Of a stretch of 18,252 nucleotides of DNA, positions 13,180 to 18,252 are shown piece by piece. This DNA comes from an uncultured Oscillospiraceae bacterium. Its GTDB lineage: Bacteria; Bacillota; Clostridia; Oscillospirales; Oscillospiraceae. Numbering within the stretch: the stretch's first letter is position 1; the number at the start of each line of letters is the position of its first letter. The notes beneath the pieces were generated by a model. The model was not told the origin of the DNA, did no database searches, and worked only from the letters and a program-made list of their open reading frames with translations. A program made the position numbers and the translations under genes. The DNA lies in the NCBI GenBank assembly GCA_905205085.1, contig CAJLCG010000038.1:1-18252 (forward strand), in the 5' to 3' direction.

Positions 13180-15792
13180 ATGGATCAAAACTTCTTCCAA
13201 AAAACACCCAAGCAGACCTTGGAGCACCTCCAGGTCACCTCAGACGGTCTCACCAGTGCCCAGGCCGCCCAGCGCCTGGCTCAGTACGGCCCCAACCAGC
13301 TTGCCGAGGGCAAGAAAAAGAGCGTATTGGCGGTCTTTGCCGAGCAGTTCAAGGACCTGCTGGTCGCCATTTTGATTGCGGCCGCTCTGATTTCCATGTT
13401 CTCCGGCAACATGGAAAGCACCTTGGTCATTTTCGCCGTGCTCATTATGAACGCCATTCTGGGCACTGTGCAGTATTTCAAGGCAGAAAAGTCTCTGGAA
13501 AGTCTGAAAGCCATGAGCGCCCCCTCCGCCAAAGTGCTGCGTGACGGCCAACGCCTGGAGATTCCCAGCGATCAGGTGGTCCCCGGCGATATCATCGAGC
13601 TGGAGGCCGGCGACCTTGTAGTGGCCGACGGCCGTCTGCTCAACTGCTGGTCTCTTAAGGTAAACGAAAGCTCCCTGACCGGTGAGAGCGAAGCGGTGGA
13701 AAAGACCAACGAGGCCATCGAGGGAGAGAAGGTCGCCCTGGGCGACCAGAAGAATATGGTCTTCTCCGGCTCCCTGGTCACCTACGGCCGTGCCGTCATG
13801 GTGGTCACCGCCACCGGTATGGACACTCAGCTGGGCCGCATCGCCACCCTGATGAACCAGACCCAGCAGCGCAAAACTCCCCTGCAGAAAAACCTGGACG
13901 ACTTCTCCAGCAAGCTGGCTATGGTCATCATGATCATCTGTGCCGGTGTCTTCCTCCTGTCTATCTTCCGCAGCCACATGACCATTCTGGATTCCCTCAT
14001 GTTTGCCGTGGCTCTGGCGGTTGCCGCCATCCCCGAGGCCCTCAGCTCCATCGTCACCATCGTGCTGGCCATGGGCACCCAGAAGATGGCCCGGCAGAAC
14101 GCCATCATCAAGGAGCTGAAAGCGGTGGAAAGCCTGGGCTCTGTCCAGGTCATCTGCTCCGATAAGACCGGCACCCTCACCCAGAACCGCATGACCGTCC
14201 AGAACATCTGGGCCGACGGCATTCTCACCCGCGGCACCGATCTGGAGCTGGCCAACGATGCCCAGCGCACCCTGCTGAAAATCGCTCTGCTGGACAGCGA
14301 CGCCACCATGGACCACGAGACCGGCGCTTCGGTTGGCGATCCTACCGAGGTGGCTCTGGTTCAGCTGGGCGGCCGCTTCGGCGTAGAGGAGCGTGCCTAC
14401 CGCACCCAGCATCCCCGCCTGGCCGAACTGGCCTTTGACTCCGACCGCAAGCTGATGAGCACCCTGCACAACACCGATGATGGCCCCACCCTGTACACCA
14501 AGGGCGCCATTGACGTGCTGCTGGATCGCTCCACCCAGCTGCTCACTGCCAACGGCCCTGTCCCCATGACTCCCGAACTCCGCGCCCAGATTCAGCAGGT
14601 CAACCGCCAGCAGTCGGAAAACGGCCTGCGTGTGCTGGCCTTTGCCCAGCGTCCTATGAAGGAGGCCCGCCTGCTCACTTTGGAGGACGAGAACGACTAC
14701 ACCTTCGTGGGCCTCATCTCCATGATCGACCCGCCCCGTCCTGAGAGTATCCAGGCTGTGGCTGACGCCAAGAAGGCGGGCATTCGTACCGTTATGATCA
14801 CCGGTGACCACAAGGTCACTGCCACCGCCATCGCCAAGCAGATCGGCATCTTCGGCGAGGGCGATATGTCCCTGGACGGCGTGGAGCTGGACTCCATGAG
14901 CGACGAGGAGCTGGATCAGAAGCTCCCCCACATCGCCGTCTACGCCCGTGTTTCTCCCGAGCATAAGATCCGCATTGTCACCGCCTGGCAGCGCCGGGGC
15001 TGCATCGCCGCCATGACCGGCGACGGTGTCAACGACGCCCCCGCCCTGAAGAAGGCCGACGTGGGCGTGGCCATGGGCATCACCGGCACTGAGGTCAGTA
15101 AGGATGCCGCCGCCATGATTCTGGCTGACGACAACTTCGCCACCATCGTTAAGGCGGTGCTCAACGGCCGCAGCGTCTATGCCAACATCCGCAACGCCAT
15201 CCAGTTCCTGCTCTCGGGCAACATGGCCGCCATTCTGGCCGTTATCTACGCCTCTATCGCCGGACTGAGCGTTCCCTTCCAGCCGGTGCACCTGCTGTTT
15301 ATCAATCTTCTCACCGACAGCCTGCCCGCTATCGCCCTGGGCATGGAGCCCGCCCGCCCCGGTCTGATGGACCAGCCTCCCCGCGACCCCAATGCCTCTA
15401 TGATGGATAAGCCCATGCTCACCCGGGTGTTTGGTCAGGGCCTGATGATTGGCATCGCCTCTATGACTGCCTTCTATATCGGCCTGAACCAGTCCGGCCC
15501 CGCCCTGGCCAGCACCATGGCCTTTGCCACTCTGACCCTGGCCCGCCTGTTCCACGGCTTTAACTGCCGCGGCAAGGAGTCCATCGTCAAGCTGGGTCTG
15601 GGCAGCAACGTATACTCCCTCATGGCCTTCGGCGTGGGTATCCTGCTGCTGGCCCTGGTTCTGTTCGTCCCCGCGATGGAGAGCCTGTTCCTGGTCTCCC
15701 CCCTCAATGTTTTTGATCTTCTGTGTGTGCTGGGCCTGGCCTTTGCTCCTACCCTGCTCATTCAGCTCACCCGCATCTTCCAGGGTCGGTAA
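13180..15792 (+). CDS. P-type Ca2+/Mn2+-transporting ATPase
   Basis: This 870-residue membrane pump of the P2 (SERCA-like) group probably exports Mn2+ and/or Ca2+. Motifs in order are: cation-transporter N-terminal domain (about 5-75), actuator loop TGES (167-170), M4 site PEAL (285-288), phosphorylation site DKTGTLT (328-334), nucleotide-binding KGA (441-443), TGDH (541-544), hinge TGDGVNDAPAL (613-623), and M6 NLLTD (709-713). Ten membrane segments are expected. The M5 position equivalent to SERCA Glu771 is Ala684, while Glu286, Asn709 and Asp713 are kept, consistent with a single cation site as in secretory-pathway and PMCA-type pumps. The PEALSSI form of M4 resembles the lactococcal YoaB and streptococcal MgtA/CaxP pumps. 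Control by a manganese riboswitch favours detoxification of excess Mn2+. The ribosome binding site (AAAGG) is modest. Confidence 0.93.
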   Translation: MDQNFFQKTPKQTLEHLQVTSDGLTSAQAAQRLAQYGPNQLAEGKKKSVLAVFAEQFKDLLVAILIAAALISMFSGNMESTLVIFAVLIMNAILGTVQYFKAEKSLESLKAMSAPSAKVLRDGQRLEIPSDQVVPGDIIELEAGDLVVADGRLLNCWSLKVNESSLTGESEAVEKTNEAIEGEKVALGDQKNMVFSGSLVTYGRAVMVVTATGMDTQLGRIATLMNQTQQRKTPLQKNLDDFSSKLAMVIMIICAGVFLLSIFRSHMTILDSLMFAVALAVAAIPEALSSIVTIVLAMGTQKMARQNAIIKELKAVESLGSVQVICSDKTGTLTQNRMTVQNIWADGILTRGTDLELANDAQRTLLKIALLDSDATMDHETGASVGDPTEVALVQLGGRFGVEERAYRTQHPRLAELAFDSDRKLMSTLHNTDDGPTLYTKGAIDVLLDRSTQLLTANGPVPMTPELRAQIQQVNRQQSENGLRVLAFAQRPMKEARLLTLEDENDYTFVGLISMIDPPRPESIQAVADAKKAGIRTVMITGDHKVTATAIAKQIGIFGEGDMSLDGVELDSMSDEELDQKLPHIAVYARVSPEHKIRIVTAWQRRGCIAAMTGDGVNDAPALKKADVGVAMGITGTEVSKDAAAMILADDNFATIVKAVLNGRSVYANIRNAIQFLLSGNMAAILAVIYASIAGLSVPFQPVHLLFINLLTDSLPAIALGMEPARPGLMDQPPRDPNASMMDKPMLTRVFGQGLMIGIASMTAFYIGLNQSGPALASTMAFATLTLARLFHGFNCRGKESIVKLGLGSNVYSLMAFGVGILLLALVLFVPAMESLFLVSPLNVFDLLCVLGLAFAPTLLIQLTRIFQGR

Positions 15793-15802
15793 ATTTCAAA
15801 AG

Positions 15803-15835
15803 AAAAATGGCTCCCTGACAAGGGAGCCATTTTTT
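15803..15835. terminator. Bidirectional terminator between ATPase and macrodomain genes
   Basis: The perfect 14-bp inverted repeat AAAAATGGCTCCCT/AGGGAGCCATTTTT with loop GACA serves both converging genes. Its right edge contains the first base of the macrodomain stop codon (15834-15836). Confidence 0.93.
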
Positions 15836-16343
15836 ATTTCTTCCAGAGGTTTGAATACTTCCCTTCCGCGATCTGCACCACTTCCCGGTCGAAAAGAACC
15901 AGGATCACCTGCATGTCGTACTGCTGCAAAAAGGCGGAAATGGTATCCACTGCTACTGCTAGAGCTTGTTCCTTGGGATAGCCGTAAACTCCGGCGGAAA
16001 TCAGGGGAAAGGCCACCGAGGCGCATCCCTTTTCCCGGGCCAGCTCCAAGCTGGTGCGGTAGCAGGAGACCAGCTTTTCCCGCTCACCCCGCTGTCCCCC
16101 GTGCCAGATCGGTCCCACCGTGTGGATCACATACCGGCAGGGCAGCTGATAGGCCAGCGTCACCTTGGCCTCTCCCGTCTCACACCCGCCCAGGGTACGA
16201 CACTCGGCCAGCAGCTCCGGCCCAGCGGCCCGGTGGATGGCGCCGTCCACTCCGCCTCCACCCAGCAAGGATCGGTTGGCGGCATTGACGATGGCGTCCA
16301 CCTTCAGCTTGGTTATATCCGCCTTCTGCATTTCCAAGGGCAT
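15834..16343 (-). CDS. Macrodomain protein (O-acetyl-ADP-ribose deacetylase family)
   Basis: This 169-residue protein is a stand-alone macrodomain of the YmdB/MacroD type. It is expected to hydrolyse O-acetyl-ADP-ribose or remove ADP-ribose from proteins in the cytoplasm. Motifs are the substrate-binding NAAN (20-23), [11 protein letters not shown] (27-37) with Asp33 and His37, GEAK (57-60), and the phosphate-binding loop [11 protein letters not shown] (113-123). The length is typical. GGAGG lies seven bases before the ATG. It has its own promoter and ends in the terminator shared with the ATPase gene. There is no neighbouring ADP-ribosyltransferase or toxin gene, so this is probably a housekeeping copy. 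Confidence 0.94.
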   Translation of the reverse strand: MPLEMQKADITKLKVDAIVNAANRSLLGGGGVDGAIHRAAGPELLAECRTLGGCETGEAKVTLAYQLPCRYVIHTVGPIWHGGQRGEREKLVSCYRTSLELAREKGCASVAFPLISAGVYGYPKEQALAVAVDTISAFLQQYDMQVILVLFDREVVQIAEGKYSNLWKK

Positions 16344-16371
16344 GTCCCCACCTCCTATTCAAGATACCATA

Positions 16372-16400
16372 ATTGTATCCCATTCCTGCCTAAAAGGCAA
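16372..16400 (-). promoter_or_regulatory. Promoter of the macrodomain gene
   Basis: On the minus strand, -35 TTGCCT (16395-16400), a 17-base spacer and -10 TACAAT (16372-16377) form a fair sigma-A promoter. The start would be near 16365, about 22 bases before the ATG at 16343. Confidence 0.68.
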
Positions 16401-16412
16401 TCAGAGGCGAGA

Positions 16413-16451
16413 AAAGGACGGAGAACTTCCCCAGGAAGTTCTCCGTCCTTT
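16413..16451 (-). terminator. Long perfect hairpin after the 34-residue gene
   Basis: AAAGGACGGAGAACTTCC (16413-16430) and its exact reverse complement (16434-16451) form an 18-bp stem with a three-base loop. On the minus strand it is followed by TTTTCTCG, so it can end the small membrane-protein transcript. The plus-strand side (TTTCTTTCTTAT) is also T-rich, but no plus-strand gene needs it. Confidence 0.8.
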
Positions 16452-16473
16452 CTTTCTTATATTCGTTACGTCA

Positions 16474-16578
16474 TTAAGCGTGATGCTTGACGCCCAGGTT
16501 CTCAGACTGGAAAGCCCACAGCATACCAACCACGACAACCAGCATCCCAGCAACGCTGAGCACATCATTCAGGACCAT
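16474..16578 (-). CDS. 34-residue single-pass membrane protein
   Basis: This short gene begins MVLNDVLSVAG, continues with a hydrophobic membrane segment (about 6-23, rich in Val, Leu and Met), and ends in a polar tail with SENLG and KHHA. AAAGGAG lies nine bases before the ATG at 16578. An in-frame upstream extension exists, but it runs through the ribosome binding site and promoter. A promoter with 17-base spacing, a binding site and a strong terminator frame the gene neatly, which is good evidence that it is expressed. I do not recognise the family. Possibilities include a small accessory subunit of a membrane complex or a stress peptide; the sequence does not decide. It is not obviously linked to the macrodomain gene, since a terminator and a promoter lie between them. 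Confidence 0.68.
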   Translation of the reverse strand: MVLNDVLSVAGMLVVVVGMLWAFQSENLGVKHHA

Positions 16579-16608
16579 TTTGCTCAACTCCTTTCTCCTT
16601 ATGACACT

Positions 16609-16637
16609 AGCATAATCGGAGAGCTGAAAAGAGTCAA
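16609..16637 (-). promoter_or_regulatory. Promoter of the 34-residue gene
   Basis: On the minus strand, -35 TTGACT (16632-16637), a 17-base spacer and -10 TATGCT (16609-16614) precede the gene, with a start near 16602 and a leader of about 24 bases that holds the ribosome binding site. Confidence 0.72.
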
Positions 16638-16663
16638 TGTGGGAAATTACAATCTCTCCCACA
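16638..16663. repeat. Inverted repeat abutting the -35 element
   Basis: TGTGGGA (16638-16644) and TCCCACA (16657-16663) are perfect 7-base inverted arms separated by 12 A+T-rich bases. The repeat touches the -35 hexamer of the small-gene promoter directly, the usual place for an activator site. No regulator can be named. Confidence 0.55.
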
Positions 16664-16844
16664 GAAGGAGCCACCTGTTTTGTGCATATTTTCAGTTATT
16701 TTCCATAATGGTATAAATTCAATTATTTCGCAATGTTTCTAGTACATTTTTAACGTTTTCTTTGCGATGAATCATATTTTCCCCACATATTCCATTATTG
16801 CATGGATCTGTGTTTCTAATATCTTGTAGGATCTGTGGGGGCAT
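16664..16844. other. A+T-rich spacer with a doubtful 41-codon frame
   Basis: This spacer between the small-gene promoter and the rpoC terminator is much richer in A+T than its surroundings. A minus-strand frame of 41 codons (16719-16844, starting MPPQILQDIR, ending VLETLRNN) is open, but its ATG lies in the T run of the rpoC terminator and has no ribosome binding site. An internal ATG at 16775 is preceded by GGGG and would give 18 residues. I do not call a gene here. Confidence 0.5.
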
Positions 16845-16877
16845 AAAAAACGGGACGCCGCATTCTGCGGCGTCCCG
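16845..16877 (-). terminator. rpoC terminator
   Basis: On the minus strand the perfect 12-bp stem CGGGACGCCGCA/TGCGGCGTCCCG with a three-base loop is followed by six Ts. It lies 24 bases after the rpoC stop codon and ends the rpoBC transcription unit. Confidence 0.95.
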
Positions 16878-16900
16878 ATAAACAGGGCTCTGTTTTCCGT

Positions 16901-18252
16901 TTACAGCTCAGGCGCCTGGTCCTCTTCCTCGGACACAGACTCCAGTTCCATAGTGCCCTCCTCGAAGAGCAGCTCCTCCTCGGCTTCCTCGCTCTCGGGA
17001 GCCTCCAGGGCGTCGGCCACGATGCCGCCGTCCTGGGCGGTGAGGTTGCCCTCGTCGTCGAAGGTATCGAACTTGCGGTACTGAGTCAGACCGGAACCGG
17101 CGGGGATCAGCTTACCGATGATTACGTTCTCCTTCAGGCCCAGCAGGTGGTCCACCTTACCCTTGATAGCGGCCTCGGTGAGCACCTTGGTGGTCTCCTG
17201 GAAGGAGGCGGCGGACAGGAAGGACTCGGTGGCCAGAGAGGCCTTGGTGATACCCATGAGCAGACGGGTGCAGGTGGGCAGACGCAGCTCCTCGCCCATC
17301 TCGTTCTTCTCGCCGGCAGCGATACGGTCCTTGACCGCCTGCTCGGCATCCAGGAACTCGATGATGTCGATGGTGGAGCCAGACAGCAGATCGGAATCGC
17401 CGGCGTCCTCCACACGGACCTTACGCATCATCTGACGGACAATAACCTCGATGTGCTTATCGTTGGTATCAACGCCCTGCTGACGGTACACCTTCTGAAC
17501 CTCGCGGATCAGATAGTTGTGACAGTCGGACAGGCCGCGGATGCGCAGCACCTCGTGGGGAGACAGGGCGCCCTCGGTGAGCTGGAAGCCCTTCTCCACG
17601 GTGTCGCCGTCCTTCACCTTGATACCGGCGGAGTAAGGCAGAGCGTAGGTCACTACCTCGCCGTCATCGGCGGTGATGGTCAGGTTGCACATGACGTTGC
17701 GCTTGGTCTCCTCGATGGTCACGCGGCCGCCAATCTCGGCCAGCTGAGCCATCTTCTTGGGCTTACGGGCCTCGAAGAGTTCCTCGACTCGGGGAAGACC
17801 CTGGGTGATATCGCCGCCGGCTACGCCGCCGGTGTGGAAGGTACGCATGGTCAGCTGGGTACCGGGCTCACCGATGGACTGAGCAGCGATGATACCAACG
17901 GCCTCGCCGGCGCCCACAGGCTCGCCGATGGCCAGGTTGATGCCGTAGCACTTGGCGCACACGCCGCTGCGGGCGCGGCAGGTGAGCACGGAGCGAATCT
18001 TGACGGCGTGGATGCCGTGGGCCTCCAGGACCTCGGCATTCTCCTTGCGGAGCATGGTGTCCTTGGTGAAGAGCACCTCGCCGGTCTGAGGATCGACGAT
18101 ATCGGCGGTGGCGTAGCGGCCATGGATACGCTCGGCAAAGGTCTCGATGACCTGGCCGTGCTCCTCGATCTCGCTGACCAGAATGCCGTCGTCGGTACCA
18201 CAGTCGTCCTCGCGGATGATGACCTCCTGGGAGACGTCAACCAGACGACGGG
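16901..18252 (-). CDS. rpoC: RNA polymerase beta' subunit, C-terminal part
   Basis: This is the last 449 codons of the beta' subunit of RNA polymerase, read on the minus strand and open to the window edge; the N-terminal two thirds, with the NADFDGD catalytic site, lie outside. Seen here are the second zinc site, with cysteine codons at 18200-18202, 17978-17980, 17957-17959 and 17948-17950 (the last three spaced C-x6-C-x2-C), and the trigger-loop/bridge-side segment [28 protein letters not shown], split here as [15 protein letters not shown] and TMRTFHTGG. Further on are the RVEELFEAR segment and the C-terminal [15 protein letters not shown]. The acidic tail ends at TAA 16901-16903. A GTG at 18076 is an internal codon, not a start. 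Confidence 0.98.
   Translation of the reverse strand, partial: RRLVDVSQEVIIREDDCGTDDGILVSEIEEHGQVIETFAERIHGRYATADIVDPQTGEVLFTKDTMLRKENAEVLEAHGIHAVKIRSVLTCRARSGVCAKCYGINLAIGEPVGAGEAVGIIAAQSIGEPGTQLTMRTFHTGGVAGGDITQGLPRVEELFEARKPKKMAQLAEIGGRVTIEETKRNVMCNLTITADDGEVVTYALPYSAGIKVKDGDTVEKGFQLTEGALSPHEVLRIRGLSDCHNYLIREVQKVYRQQGVDTNDKHIEVIVRQMMRKVRVEDAGDSDLLSGSTIDIIEFLDAEQAVKDRIAAGEKNEMGEELRLPTCTRLLMGITKASLATESFLSAASFQETTKVLTEAAIKGKVDHLLGLKENVIIGKLIPAGSGLTQYRKFDTFDDEGNLTAQDGGIVADALEAPESEEAEEELLFEEGTMELESVSEEEDQAPEL

Noticed and set aside
13240..15555. 771-codon minus-strand frame opposite the P-type ATPase
   Set aside because: Antisense shadow of a well-conserved gene; His/Gly/Gln-rich and without start signals.
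16719..16844. 41-codon minus-strand gene
   Set aside because: The start lies inside the rpoC terminator T run with no ribosome binding site; kept only as a low-interest observation.

Overview
The window reads as chromosomal DNA from a GC-rich, spore-forming member of the Clostridia. An Oscillospiraceae-type gut anaerobe (Flavonifractor/Oscillibacter-like) is my inference from gene content and codon style. The evidence is Gram-positive Shine-Dalgarno sites, sigma-A promoters with 17-18 bp spacers, spore-channel genes (spoVAD, spoVAE), a PadR/DUF2812 pair, an ECF sigma/RsgI-like anti-sigma pair and a strong G/C preference at third codon positions. No phage, IS element, CRISPR array or island boundary is visible; this looks like ordinary core chromosome with some lineage-specific genes.

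Layout. 1-360: a tRNA operon on the minus strand (tRNA-Val with encoded CCA, then tRNA-Asp cut by the window edge) with a consensus promoter, back to back with the pfkA promoter. 466-3148: pfkA (+) and guaB (-) converge on a shared terminator; the guaB promoter overlaps the stop codon of the gene upstream. 3145-4569: a minus-strand operon of a 16-cysteine zinc-ribbon protein and a FatB-like acyl-ACP thioesterase, coupled by an ATGA overlap. 4635-6068: spoVAD-spoVAE (+), without spoVAC beside them. 6073-7817: padR and a DUF2812 membrane protein (-), again ATGA-coupled, with a repeat-containing promoter that suggests autorepression. 7855-11107: a zinc alcohol dehydrogenase and a UvrD/PcrA-type helicase (+). 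11203-12878: a secreted repeat protein, an ECF sigma factor and its membrane anti-sigma factor (+). 12954-15835: a yybP-ykoY (manganese) riboswitch with terminator controlling a P-type Ca2+/Mn2+ ATPase (+). 15834-16663: a macrodomain protein and a 34-residue membrane protein (-). 16845-18252: the C-terminal end of rpoC (-), running out of the window.

Most interesting parts. (1) The 11.2-12.9 kb cassette: an exported protein built from four 18-residue DxDGDGxCD repeats precedes an ECF sigma factor and an RsgI-like anti-sigma factor, and the repeat protein and anti-sigma ectodomain end in similar Gly/Gln/His-rich tails. This suggests an undescribed envelope or metal-sensing circuit. (2) The manganese riboswitch, whose closing stem competes with the terminator for the same six bases, giving a simple transcription-ON mechanism for a pump that appears to have one cation site. 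(3) A compact hairpin in the guaB leader whose loop is complementary to the Shine-Dalgarno region. (4) A 34-codon membrane-protein gene with its own promoter, operator-like inverted repeat and strong terminator. Family assignments come from recognised motifs; no database search was possible.
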